The translations under genes were made by a program, and so were the position numbers. A DNA stretch of 64,000 nucleotides, taken from positions 19,041 through 83,040 of the forward strand of contig JAGVKB010000112.1 of NCBI GenBank assembly GCA_020050835.1, in the 5' to 3' direction. The DNA comes from Candidatus Obscuribacterales bacterium. GTDB lineage: Bacteria; Cyanobacteriota; Vampirovibrionia; Obscuribacterales; Obscuribacteraceae. A model generated the notes under the pieces. It ran no database searches. It saw nothing but the letters and a program-made list of their open reading frames with translations, and had not been told where the DNA came from. Position 1 is the stretch's first letter. The number at the start of each line of letters is the position of its first letter. Shown in pieces: positions 26,520 through 35,521 of this stretch.

Positions 26520-27841
26520 TTGCTCAGTACCCCTTGTTGCTGTCCCGAACCGGGATGTGGATCATTATATGTCTCTTGAAGAACTGCCTCGACAACGCTC
26601 AAAGTCTTGGCGACCGCACCTTGACTGACCTGAAGCCAGGTTCTACCAGCCTCGCCATGCCGGCGGCGCAGAGAGTCAGACTGAAGGAGCGCCAATATAC
26701 TTGCTGCCAGCTCAGAGGCATTATTCACAACTGTAAGCGCCCCGGCCCCCTTCAGCCCATTGGCGGAGTCTCGGGTCTTGTCTAGGTTGGCGCCGCAAAC
26801 AACCGGCACTGCGTAAGCATAAGGCTCGACGATATTGTGCCCGCCGACCGGTACTAGCGTTCCTCCTACGAAGGCAACGCTGGCCAGCGAGTAGTAATTA
26901 AAGAGCTGTCCAATCGTGTCGAGCAGATAGACGTCGTCGTCTGCTTCAAAGGATTCTTTACGTGAGTATCGCCGCACACGAAATCCGCTGGATTCGATCA
27001 GGGAGGCAACATGATTCCAACGTTCCGGGTGGCGCGGCGCAAGGATAAGCCGAGCATTCCGGTGTTCTTGCTTGAGCATTGACAGAACCTGAAGCATGGC
27101 CTGTTCTTCACCTTCATGTGTGGAGCCCGCAATCAGAACCTGTTGCTCTGAATTGAGCTTGAGCGCCTCTCTTAACGAAGCAGTTACTTCCGGGGCGGCA
27201 GGCGCCAGTCCATCGAGCTTGAGATTACCTGAAACAGTAAGCGGCAATTGCTCGCCAGCGATCAGGCGATAACGATCGGCATCGGCTTCCGATTGCGCAA
27301 CAATTGCCCTGAACTGCCTTACAACCGGACCGAAAAAGGCTCGCCAGCGATGGTATCCGGCCGCCGAGCGGGGAGAGATCCGTCCGTTTACGACAACTAC
27401 TGGAATTGACCGCCGAAAGCATTCAAAAGTAAATCCTGGCCATATCTCGGTTTCAACAATCGCAACCAGGTTAGGTTTCAACTCGTTCAGCCATTGATTG
27501 ATGGACCAGGGCAGATCGAGCGGGAAATAAATTACCGTCGCCTTATCTCCGGCTTTAGCCTTAGCCAGGTTTTGTCCGGTTTGAGTAGCCGTCGAGATGA
27601 TAATCGAGTAATCAGGATGCTGGTTGGAGAAGCTCTGAATCAAAGGCCAGACTGCGTTGAACTCGCCCACTGAAACCGAGTGGAACCAGACTGTCCGTTT
27701 GGCCTTACCAGATCGACGTTTAACACTTTCCGGAATAAACCCGAGCTTCTGCCAGATGCCGGCTCTGCGCTTGCCGGCCAGGAGCAAGACCGGACCGGTC
27801 AAACCGAGCAACATGAAAACGAGGCAGTAATAGATGAGCAC
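26516..27841 (-). CDS. waaA: 3-deoxy-D-manno-octulosonic acid (Kdo) transferase
   Basis: Adds Kdo from CMP-Kdo to lipid A precursors. An N-terminal membrane segment (LIYYCLVFMLLGLTGPVLLLA) is followed by a GT-B fold with the family's VWFHSVSVGEFNAVWPLI, ETEIWPGFTFECFRR and VNGRISPRSAAGYHRW. The C-terminal lobe has FVGGTLVPVGGHNIVEPYAYAVPVVCG. 441 residues, standard. First gene of a four-gene operon. Cyanobacteria proper generally lack Kdo, so its presence helps place the organism. Confidence 0.96.
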   Translation of the reverse strand: MLIYYCLVFMLLGLTGPVLLLAGKRRAGIWQKLGFIPESVKRRSGKAKRTVWFHSVSVGEFNAVWPLIQSFSNQHPDYSIIISTATQTGQNLAKAKAGDKATVIYFPLDLPWSINQWLNELKPNLVAIVETEIWPGFTFECFRRSIPVVVVNGRISPRSAAGYHRWRAFFGPVVRQFRAIVAQSEADADRYRLIAGEQLPLTVSGNLKLDGLAPAAPEVTASLREALKLNSEQQVLIAGSTHEGEEQAMLQVLSMLKQEHRNARLILAPRHPERWNHVASLIESSGFRVRRYSRKESFEADDDVYLLDTIGQLFNYYSLASVAFVGGTLVPVGGHNIVEPYAYAVPVVCGANLDKTRDSANGLKGAGALTVVNNASELAASILALLQSDSLRRRHGEAGRTWLQVSQGAVAKTLSVVEAVLQETYNDPHPGSGQQQGVLSK

Positions 27842-28006
27842 TGGATGAGACCTTCAGCGAAGTCTCTATTTTAACCAGCCGAAGTAGACTCCGTCGCCCG
27901 AACAATGGCTTCAAGCTCGCCGGTCAGCTAAAACTATCGCAATCTAACTGAGTAAAACCTAACACCCAACCTTGATCCGCATAGAGCGGCCGCCGGTGAT
28001 TTCCAA

Positions 28007-28726
28007 CTAGGACCAAAGACAGAGGCGGGAAAACTGTCGGATAAAATCGGAGAGACTGAGCGAAATCCTGGACCCGTCAGTGCTTTTCTGCAAGATGATC
28101 AGGCCGTTGCGGGGTCCGCATGCCGTAAAATCGACGAGACTATAGAAGAGATTGGCTGAATCTCGAGTGCAGTTGCCGCGCTTGAGGTAACAAGTCACGA
28201 GCCTGCCTGAATCTGTGAAATTACGTAATGCTCGACAGATCTGAGTATTGGTAAAGCAGGCAAGCTCGAGGTTACGGGAATTTTGCCCGGTAAGCAGCCC
28301 AATCGGATCCTGGTCCGGAACCAGGACACCGGAAGGAGAGAGGCGTTGCTCATTAGCTGAAACCCGACCGGCCAGCTTTTGGTAAGACTGAAAGGCCTTG
28401 AAAAGCAGTCGATTCGAGCGTCCGCAATCATCGGCTGCGGAATTTTCGCTTGTCTCTTCGTAAGCAGAGTCATCCACTAGGACCTTCACACCAAAAGCAC
28501 CAGGGAAAGAGACCAAGCTCGTTCCATTAGAGTTGCGCCGGACAATCCGGTCGACAATATCCGGCTGACGCAGGCTAACCGCTTTCAAGGAGGCCTCGAA
28601 GCGCTCTTGTTCATCGCAAGATAGGAGGCTGGCTGTTTGGCTGGTTGATGATTGCATAACAGCAAGATAGGCCGCTGACATTACCAATCTCTGAATCCGT
28701 TTCACGGAATTGTAAACTACCACCAA
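28007..28726 (-). CDS. Uncharacterised protein
   Basis: 239 residues with no family recognised. The N-terminus (RIQRLVMSAAYLAVMQSSTSQTASL) could be a weak signal segment. The rest is of mixed type with several Cys (ALSC-like LLSCDEQ, DDCGRSN, LACFTN, ICRALR, TCYLKRGNC, TACGPRNG), a pattern that would suit disulfides in an exported protein. The frame runs to a TTG; an ATG at 28681 is the alternative start. It stands alone between the waaA operon and priA, so context gives no role. Confidence 0.6.
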   Translation of the reverse strand: MVVVYNSVKRIQRLVMSAAYLAVMQSSTSQTASLLSCDEQERFEASLKAVSLRQPDIVDRIVRRNSNGTSLVSFPGAFGVKVLVDDSAYEETSENSAADDCGRSNRLLFKAFQSYQKLAGRVSANEQRLSPSGVLVPDQDPIGLLTGQNSRNLELACFTNTQICRALRNFTDSGRLVTCYLKRGNCTRDSANLFYSLVDFTACGPRNGLIILQKSTDGSRISLSLSDFIRQFSRLCLWS

Positions 28727-28845
28727 TTCACTAGCTGCTGCGCGCTCTACACTTCTCTGGACAGACGTCCAAGCTAATTCCAGCTGCTCCAGCGAACAGT
28801 GTCTACCCCGGCGATTGCCACCACCGGTGGTTAATCGCTCTGCTC

Positions 28846-31443
28846 TTACAGTAAGTCAAACGCATCGACATCAACCGCCATCTGCAGCCCCGGCCCTAGG
28901 CGTTTGGTCCGAAAGAACGAAGCGACGAGCATACGACCTTCTTGACCGGCGAGATTCTTCACCAGCAGATGAAATCTGAAGTTGCCTCGCAAGCGCTCAA
29001 TCAAGCAGGGAGCCGGTCCAAGGATTTTGACCAGTTCCGCCGGAATTTGCTCTTCCAAGAAATGAGTCAATCCTTCGGCGACCTGCTCGCAGGCTGCTTC
29101 GGCAAGTTGCGGTTCGGGACCGGCCACCACGACTCTGATAATTTGACTGAATGGCGGGTACTGAAGTTCCTTGCGCACCTTCAGCTCGTCGGCAGCGAAG
29201 GTCTCGTAGTCATGATTTCTAGCCAGACGCAAGGCCGGTAGCTCTGTATTGTAAGTCTGCAAAACCACCCGGCCGGGCCGGTCGCCGCGACCGGCCCGGC
29301 CCGAAACCTGCGTAAGGAGCTGAAACCCCCTTTCCATGGAGCGGTAGTCAGGCAAGTTAAATGCGGCATCGGCGGCTAACACTCCGACGAGCGTAACTCC
29401 GGGGATATCCAGACCCTTGGCCACCATTTGAGTGCCAATCAAGATATCGGCCCGGCCGGACGAGAATGTTTCGAATACCGTCTCATAGGCACCACGCTTT
29501 GCAGCGACGTCCGCGTCGAGCCGGAGGATACGAGCTCCTGGAAACTGCTCGGACAGCTCCTGCTCCACCCGCTGCGTTCCCAGTCCATATTGCTTGAGAA
29601 AGGGGCTATCGCAGCTGGGGCAGGTGGAAGAGGCCGGACAAACGAAGCCGCAATGATGACAGGACATGTGTCCATCATCGAACACTCTGGACCCGCCTAC
29701 CGCTTGATGAAGCACTAGCGATACGCTGCAGTGATTACATTTCACTACATATCCGCAGGCTCTACAAAAAACGTGACTGGCATAGCCACGCCGGTTGATT
29801 AATAAGATGGCCTGCTCGCCCCGTCCCAGACATTCACCTAAAGCGTGCTCCAGTTGCCCGGAGAAAATGCTGCGATTGCCGTTGGCGAACTCTTGCCGCA
29901 TATCAACCACAGAAACCGCCGGCATCGCTTGCTTGAAAACCCGCTCGGGCAGCGATACGAGATTACCGCTCTCTTTTGCTTGATGGTATGTCGCTACATC
30001 GGGAGTAGCGCTGCCCAATAGAACCATTGCTCCCAGCCGTTTAGCCTTTTCCAGAGCGAGTGCGCGCGCATGATAGCGCGGAGCAGGACTGCTCTGCTTG
30101 TAACTGCCATCATGCTCTTCGTCGAGAATGATCACACCTAAATCCGGCAGGCTGACCAAAACGGCCGAACGTGCGCCAAGCAACACTTTCACGTCGCCGG
30201 CTTTTAATCTTCGCCAAGTATCATACCTTTCACCAGCAGACAGCGCACTGTGCCAGACTGCCACTTGTCCTTCAAACCGTGACTTGAGACGCTGCGCAAG
30301 TTGCGGAGTCAAACTGATTTCGGGCACCAGCAGTAATGCTGTTCTGCCAGCGTCCAGCGCTCGTTGAATTATTCTCAAATAAATCTCTGTCTTTCCGGAG
30401 CCGGTTACTCCATGCAAAAGAAATGGCTGGGTCGGCTCCTCTGATACCGCTGATTTCAAGACCGCATCCAATTCGGCGGATAATCGATCAACCACGACCT
30501 TTTGGTCTCCTGTCAGCTCTGGGAGCTGCTTGGAGTTAGACCCGCTCGAAGACACCCTGGAAAGCGGATCTCTGATCACTTCTTCAGACCTGATCGAGAG
30601 TATTCCCTTGGAGCACATTTTCTTGATTGTTTCGCGTGTGGTACCGGCGGCTTCGGTCAAGCGAGCAAGAGGCATCTGTCCACCAGCTCGGCGCAAGACT
30701 GTAATCACTTCTTCGTGCCTCGACGAGCTTCCCGGCTCGCCGGTCCAGACAACAGTCGTCACCAGCTTTGGTGCGACTTGAGAAGATGATTCGGCCTTGA
30801 TGTTTAAAATGCCGCCGTGCCGAAGCAAGGCGAGCGAGCGATAGAATTGCGCGCCAGTCAAAGTGCTGCGCTGTCGCAAAGTTCTCAATGACAGAGAGTG
30901 CGACTTGCACTCCAGCAATGTCTCCACTATCTTGCAGGCTGAGCGATCTGCTTGAGCTACCTCGACCAAGCGTTTTTCGACCGGCATCGACTGCCGCTCC
31001 GCTGGCGAAACCAGACTGACCACGCGCTTCAAGCGTGGACCGAAATCAGCCGGAACTGCTGCTGAAATCACCGAAGACAGACTGGAACAGTAATAGTCAG
31101 CTACCCAATAGAGAAATTCTATGTAATCGCGATCGAACAGCGGGTCGTAATCAAGTACATCTACAACATCTTTTAACTTAAAATCACTGGACACAGTGTC
31201 TTTGAGCGCCACCACATAGCCACCAACAAGCTCTTGATGCCCGAATGGAACCAGCACCTGGGCACCGATGAAGGTTTCACGCTGGAGATAATCAGGAACC
31301 CGATAAGTAAAGAGCTTGTCACCGAGTTCGCGCGCTGGGATATCGACTACGACCTCGGCATAAACAGCCGCGTTTTCAGACAACAAACCACTCCGCTGGC
31401 CGACGGTGAGTAACAACCGATCACGATATAGGGATGTAACCAT
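28846..31443 (-). CDS. priA: Primosomal protein N' (replication restart helicase PriA)
   Basis: DEAD/H-type 3'-5' helicase that reloads the replisome at stalled forks. The N-terminal PriA-type domain holds VVDIPARELGDKLFTYRVP. The helicase has Walker A (LHGVTGSGKTEIYLRI), DEEHDGSYKQ, SATPD and QVSGRAGRGDRPG. Two Cys4 zinc modules are visible (CRACGYVVKCNHC and CHHCGFVCPASSTCPSC). 865 residues, slightly longer than usual. The ATG at 31443 has a good SD (GGGGG). No neighbour is clearly linked. Confidence 0.96.
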   Translation of the reverse strand: MVTSLYRDRLLLTVGQRSGLLSENAAVYAEVVVDIPARELGDKLFTYRVPDYLQRETFIGAQVLVPFGHQELVGGYVVALKDTVSSDFKLKDVVDVLDYDPLFDRDYIEFLYWVADYYCSSLSSVISAAVPADFGPRLKRVVSLVSPAERQSMPVEKRLVEVAQADRSACKIVETLLECKSHSLSLRTLRQRSTLTGAQFYRSLALLRHGGILNIKAESSSQVAPKLVTTVVWTGEPGSSSRHEEVITVLRRAGGQMPLARLTEAAGTTRETIKKMCSKGILSIRSEEVIRDPLSRVSSSGSNSKQLPELTGDQKVVVDRLSAELDAVLKSAVSEEPTQPFLLHGVTGSGKTEIYLRIIQRALDAGRTALLLVPEISLTPQLAQRLKSRFEGQVAVWHSALSAGERYDTWRRLKAGDVKVLLGARSAVLVSLPDLGVIILDEEHDGSYKQSSPAPRYHARALALEKAKRLGAMVLLGSATPDVATYHQAKESGNLVSLPERVFKQAMPAVSVVDMRQEFANGNRSIFSGQLEHALGECLGRGEQAILLINRRGYASHVFCRACGYVVKCNHCSVSLVLHQAVGGSRVFDDGHMSCHHCGFVCPASSTCPSCDSPFLKQYGLGTQRVEQELSEQFPGARILRLDADVAAKRGAYETVFETFSSGRADILIGTQMVAKGLDIPGVTLVGVLAADAAFNLPDYRSMERGFQLLTQVSGRAGRGDRPGRVVLQTYNTELPALRLARNHDYETFAADELKVRKELQYPPFSQIIRVVVAGPEPQLAEAACEQVAEGLTHFLEEQIPAELVKILGPAPCLIERLRGNFRFHLLVKNLAGQEGRMLVASFFRTKRLGPGLQMAVDVDAFDLL

Positions 31444-31692
31444 GAGAACAACCCCCTTTTGTTAAAGTGGATCGATGTGCCTCTTATCACCGTCGCAGGG
31501 ACGATAATCAGCCTATGCGGAACGACCAAGCGGTGAGCTGCGTCGCTGCAGGTTTACCAGGAGACGCAGTTCAAGCATCACACTAGTAATAACGAAAGAA
31601 TCGGTACGAAAGTTCAATTCGAACTAAGACCGATAAACTCGGACGAGCCAAAGCAGAGCTTGCAGCACCCTAACCAGAAGCCTGTTTCGCCG

Positions 31693-32187
31693 CTAGGCAC
31701 CGACGATATACTTTTGCCAGTGATACTCGCCGGAGGTCGAGTGTTTGGAGATCTCGAAATAAACATGACTGTGCGGACGCCGCGGATTAGTCATCAGCGG
31801 CATACTGGCCTGCCTCGGCGTCCGGTCGCCCTTCTTGACGTTACACTTCAAGCAAGCGGCAACCACGTTCTCCCAACTGTCTTCGCCGCCTTTCGAGCGC
31901 GGAACGATGTGATCGATCGTCAGATCGTGCCTGCGGTCTCCGCAATATTGGCAAGTATAGCTATCGCGATGCAGAACATTGCGCCGAGAGAGAGTGATCT
32001 CTTTGTATGGAATCTTCACATAAGACCTGAGTCTAATTACGGTTGGAAGCGGAAAGTCCGCGTACAACAGCTTCCCATTGTGCTCGATCTGTTCTGCCTT
32101 TCCTTTAAGTACAAGTACGATCGCACGACGCCAGCTACAGATATTCAATGGTTCATAAGACGCATTTAGAACGAGTACTTTAGGCAA
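31693..32187 (-). CDS. HNH endonuclease family protein
   Basis: Stand-alone HNH nuclease of a type common in Cyanobacteria and relatives. It begins VLVLNASYEPLNICSWRRAIVLVLKGKAEQ, and the HNH core is YTCQYCGDRRHDLTIDHIVPRSKGGEDSWENVVAACLKCNVKKGDRT, with zinc-binding CxxC pairs and catalytic His. The frame extends to an ATG at 32364, but the family usually starts just before VLVLNAS. A TTG at 32187 has GAGGGG upstream with 8-base spacing, giving 165 residues. Role unknown. It lies divergent from rpsB. Confidence 0.86.
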   Translation of the reverse strand: MPKVLVLNASYEPLNICSWRRAIVLVLKGKAEQIEHNGKLLYADFPLPTVIRLRSYVKIPYKEITLSRRNVLHRDSYTCQYCGDRRHDLTIDHIVPRSKGGEDSWENVVAACLKCNVKKGDRTPRQASMPLMTNPRRPHSHVYFEISKHSTSGEYHWQKYIVGA

Positions 32188-32381
32188 GACTTGTCCCCTC
32201 GTATTTGCGATTGATTCGCCGGCCCGCGCGTTGAGCACGTCGGCATCAGCTATGTTGTCTGCTGTCCTAACCTCCGCTTGCTTAACACCGCACCCGAGTG
32301 CCTTTAGGAAATCTTTACCTTGCAATATTATAACGATTGAAGAGTCGATCTGTCCAGAAATCACGCTCCTGTTCTGGGTTG

Positions 32382-32390
32382 TGATAAAAT
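32382..32390 (+). promoter_or_regulatory. Extended -10 promoter for rpsB
   Basis: TGaTAAAAT, an extended -10 box almost identical to that of gyrB. It implies a 5' leader of about 155 bases before the rpsB TTG start. Confidence 0.45.
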
Positions 32391-32394
32391 GAGT

Positions 32395-32414
32395 GCCTTG
32401 TCCATTCGGGCAAG
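32395..32414 (+). promoter_or_regulatory. Hairpin at the start of the rpsB leader
   Basis: A stem of about 7 bp (CTTGTCC pairing with GGGCAAG, one G-U) with loop ATTC lies right after the predicted transcription start. It could be part of an autoregulatory leader for S2, as known in other bacteria, but no known motif is matched. Confidence 0.3.
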
Positions 32415-32552
32415 AGGGTTCAATTACCCGTCAAACACCTGTCAGCACTGCTTCTAGCCCTGCGGCGTGGCATGCGACATAGGTTGGTCCCTACATTTGG
32501 AAGTAAACGAGAAGTGCTAAATCAGACCGTTATTCAGAGGAGTACAGCGAAC

Positions 32553-33365
32553 TTGCCAGTAGCATCAATGAGACAACTGTTGGAGGCAGGAGTCCACTTC
32601 GGTCATCAGACTCGCCGTTGGAACCCGAAGATGCGTCCATATATATACGGTGAAAAGAACGGCATCTATATCATCGACCTTGAGCAAACCAGCCGTTCGC
32701 TTGACAAAGCTTGCGATTACATCAGGCAAGCTGCCTCAGAAAGAAAAAATATTGTTTTCGTAGGGACCAAGAAGCAAGCAGCTGAGACTGTCGAAGAAGA
32801 AGCCAAGAGAGTTGGCGCTTTCTTCGTCAATCGTCGTTGGCTCGGCGGAATGTTAACTAACTTTGAGACAATTCGCTTGCGAATAAATCGACTCAAAGAG
32901 CTCGAAGAGATGCGCGATACCGGCGAATTCTATCGTCGACCAAAGAAAGAAGTGGCCGTGCTCACCCGCGAGTTGACCAAGCTAGACAAGTCGCTCGGCG
33001 GTATCAAGAACATGCGAGGCAAGCCTGACATTCTTTTCATCATCGATCAAAAGCGTGAGATCAACGCTGTCAACGAAGCGAAGAAGGCCGGTATTTCGAC
33101 AGTCGGAATCATCGACACCAACTGCGATCCAGACGGCATCGATTACGTAATTCCCGGCAACGATGATGCGATTCGAGCGATCAAGCTCATAACAAGCAAG
33201 ATTGCTGATTCCATTCTCGAAGGCAAGCAAGGTCAATCTTATGTAGCCGTTGAGGAAGCGCCAAAGTCGATTGAAGAACCGGTACCGGTTGCGAGCCTGG
33301 TTGGCGCTGTCAGCCCAGAAGTGGAGAGCGAAGAACCAGCAGCCGAAACTTCTGAAGAGGAATAA
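32553..33365 (+). CDS. rpsB: 30S ribosomal protein S2
   Basis: Ribosomal small-subunit protein. Diagnostic sequences are [37 protein letters not shown] and [12 protein letters not shown]. The start is TTG at 32553, where [10 protein letters not shown] begins as in other S2 proteins, with an AGAGGAG SD about 10 bases upstream. The longer frame from the ATG at 32472 adds 27 residues absent from S2 and is rejected. About 270 residues with an acidic tail. First of an rpsB-tsf pair. Confidence 0.96.
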   Translation: MPVASMRQLLEAGVHFGHQTRRWNPKMRPYIYGEKNGIYIIDLEQTSRSLDKACDYIRQAASERKNIVFVGTKKQAAETVEEEAKRVGAFFVNRRWLGGMLTNFETIRLRINRLKELEEMRDTGEFYRRPKKEVAVLTRELTKLDKSLGGIKNMRGKPDILFIIDQKREINAVNEAKKAGISTVGIIDTNCDPDGIDYVIPGNDDAIRAIKLITSKIADSILEGKQGQSYVAVEEAPKSIEEPVPVASLVGAVSPEVESEEPAAETSEEE

Positions 33366-33546
33366 CGGTCCGGTTGTCAGAAGAACGAATCTGGCATGAC
33401 TGCAACCGGATCTTCAAGCAGGGACGGACTGTTAGTCTTCGGCGGGTAAAACAAGACGCGCCTTTTCGGCGAGCGCCCGCCTCACAAAAGAAGAATTCAA
33501 AATCTGAATTCAGTAATCGCGAGTTCCTACAGGAGAAATAGGAGAA

Positions 33547-34461
33547 ATGCAAATGGTTGAGATTTCCGCATCCATGGTCAAGGAGCTGAGAGATCGCACT
33601 GGCGCCGCCATGATGGATTGCAAGAAAGCTCTTGTAGAAGCAAGTGGTGATGCTGAAAAGGCAGTCGAGCTGCTTCGACAGAAGGGTATTGCCGTTGCTG
33701 GCAAGAAGGCTTCCAGAGCCGCCAGCGAAGGGTTGGTGGTCGGAGAAGTAACAGCTGACGGCAAGGGCGTATTGCTCGAAGTTAACTGCGAAACGGACTT
33801 CGTCGCCCGCAATCCGGAATTCATTGAACTCACCGAGCAGCTCCGCAGGGAATTGCTTAAGAGCAACCCGGCAGCAGTCGAAGATCTGCTCAAGTTAAAA
33901 GTTGGTTCAGGAACGGTTCAAGATCTGATTACCGAAAAGGTCGCCAAAATAGGTGAAAACATCTTGGTTCGCCGTTTCGCCAAGTTCGAGTTGGGCGCAA
34001 GCAAAGGTTCAATCGGACTTTACATCCACGCTCTTGGTGGCAAGATGGGTGCCTTGCTGGAGCTTCAAAGCACAAAAGATGTGCCGGCTGAAGAGGTGAG
34101 CGCACTCTCGAAAGAGATCGCTATGCACATCGTTTCAGCCAAACCAAGCTTTGTCTCTCGTGAAGAGATTCCAGCCGAAGTGATTGAAAACGAACGACGG
34201 ATTGAAGCTGGGAAAGCCGACCTGGCTGACAAAAAGCCTGAACTCAGAGACAAAATCGTGCAAGGTCGCGTAGACAAACTTCTGGCTGAGCGCTGCCTAT
34301 TGGAGCAGCCATTCGTGAAGGATCCCAGCCAAACCATCGCCCAGTATCTCAAGGGTAAGGGACAAGGTTGGGGAGCAGACCTCAAGCCGATTCGATTCAG
34401 CCTGTTCATACTGGGCGAAAGTCAAGCGAGCGAAGAAGACGAATCGAACGGCAACGCCTAA
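33547..34461 (+). CDS. tsf: Elongation factor Ts
   Basis: Guanine-nucleotide exchange factor for EF-Tu. It has the N-terminal UBA-like part (VKELRDRTGAAMMDCKKALVEASGDAEKAVELLRQKG) and the conserved CETDFVARNPEF motif near residue 80, followed by VARIGENI-like AKIGENILVRRFAKFE and the C-terminal QPFVKDPSQT. About 302 residues. An AGGAGAA SD precedes the start; ATGs at 33547 and 33553 are both usable. Directly downstream of rpsB. Confidence 0.97.
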   Translation: MQMVEISASMVKELRDRTGAAMMDCKKALVEASGDAEKAVELLRQKGIAVAGKKASRAASEGLVVGEVTADGKGVLLEVNCETDFVARNPEFIELTEQLRRELLKSNPAAVEDLLKLKVGSGTVQDLITEKVAKIGENILVRRFAKFELGASKGSIGLYIHALGGKMGALLELQSTKDVPAEEVSALSKEIAMHIVSAKPSFVSREEIPAEVIENERRIEAGKADLADKKPELRDKIVQGRVDKLLAERCLLEQPFVKDPSQTIAQYLKGKGQGWGADLKPIRFSLFILGESQASEEDESNGNA

Positions 34462-34489
34462 GCCACTTGCATTTGCCCTGTGAAAGTCT

Positions 34490-34530
34490 GAAGAGACCCG
34501 GCTCAATTTGAGAGCCGGGTCTCTTCTTTG
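34490..34530 (+). terminator. Intrinsic terminator after tsf
   Basis: A perfect 15-bp stem (34490-34504 with 34512-34526), loop of 7, then TTTG. GC-rich at the top (CCCGGCTC/GAGCCGGG). It separates rpsB-tsf from pyrH-frr-glmS. Confidence 0.85.
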
Positions 34531-34783
34531 ACAAACTCAGCAGCGACCGTCGGAATTTCTTGCTCAAATTCTCCGGTCTGACAAGAATTTCATGCCCTTT
34601 CTAGCGGCTGAAAAACTGGTCAAATACCGGCAGGTTGGCTTGCCGAACCTTATCCTCAGCGAATCCGGCGCTGTCCCTTAGAGACAGTACCAATAGCCAA
34701 TGCGCTAATTTTGCTATGATCCATCCGGCTGTGGTCGAGGCAGCATCAGAGCCTGAGCAAGTTCCTGCGACGGTCGGATAATA
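34531..34783. other. Intergenic, holds the pyrH promoter
   Basis: With the terminator, the gap between tsf and pyrH is about 320 bases. I see only the candidate promoter at 34712-34720 and no ORF or RNA gene. Confidence 0.5.
34712..34720 (+). promoter_or_regulatory. Extended -10 promoter for pyrH
   Basis: TGcTATGAT, with TGn plus a five-of-six -10 hexamer, about 64 bases before the pyrH ATG. Confidence 0.45.
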
Positions 34784-35521
34784 ATGGCTAAACCAAAATT
34801 CAAACGGATCCTTCTTAAGCTAAGCGGCGAAGCGCTGGTCGGTGCTCAACACTTCGGAATCGACTTCGAAGTAATGGATCGCATAGCCGAAGAGATACGC
34901 GGCGCATATGATCATGGCGCCCAGATCGCTATCGTTGTAGGCGGCGGAAATATTTTTAGAGGCGTGCAGGGCAGCGCCAAAGGCATGGATAAGGCAGCGG
35001 CGGACTACGTAGGCATGCTCGCCACGATTATCAACTGCCTGCTCCTGCAGGAGGTATTGAACGCCAAGGGAATCAGCACCCGCGTTCAAACGGCAATCGC
35101 GATGCCAGAGGTGGCAGAGCCGTTCATTAGACTGCGAGCGATCAGGCACTTAGATAAGGGTCGAGTCGTCATATTCGGAGGCGGCACAGGCAACCCACAC
35201 GTAACAACCGACACGGCAGCAGCATTGAGAGCAGCTGAGATTAAGGCGGACGTCATTTTGATGGCCAAGAACAATATCGATGGAATATACAGCGACGACC
35301 CTCGGACGAATCCGGACGCAAAGAAGATTCAAACCATCAGTTTCGATGATCTGATCAGGCAGGGTCTGAAAGTGATGGACCCTGCCGCCGTCTCACTTTG
35401 TCAGCAAAACCATATTCCGATTATTGTTTTTGACTTTGCACTATCGGGAAGCATTGAAAAAATTGTTCTGGGCGAAACTATGGGAACGCTTGTTGGCTCG
35501 GGTGCCGGAGGAAAGAAATGA
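34784..35521 (+). CDS. pyrH: UMP kinase
   Basis: Phosphorylates UMP to UDP. Bacterial amino-acid-kinase fold with KRILLKLSGEALVG, VVGGGNIFRG, FGGGTGNPHVTTDTAAALRAAEI and DGIYSDDPRTNPDAK. 245 residues, typical. Its stop overlaps the frr start as ATGA at 35518-35521, the usual pyrH-frr coupling. Confidence 0.97.
   Translation: MAKPKFKRILLKLSGEALVGAQHFGIDFEVMDRIAEEIRGAYDHGAQIAIVVGGGNIFRGVQGSAKGMDKAAADYVGMLATIINCLLLQEVLNAKGISTRVQTAIAMPEVAEPFIRLRAIRHLDKGRVVIFGGGTGNPHVTTDTAAALRAAEIKADVILMAKNNIDGIYSDDPRTNPDAKKIQTISFDDLIRQGLKVMDPAAVSLCQQNHIPIIVFDFALSGSIEKIVLGETMGTLVGSGAGGKK

Noticed and set aside
33493..33511. GAATTCA/TGAATTC inverted repeat before tsf
   Set aside because: Only 7 bp, AT-rich with no T-run; likely chance, and rpsB-tsf are expected to be co-transcribed.
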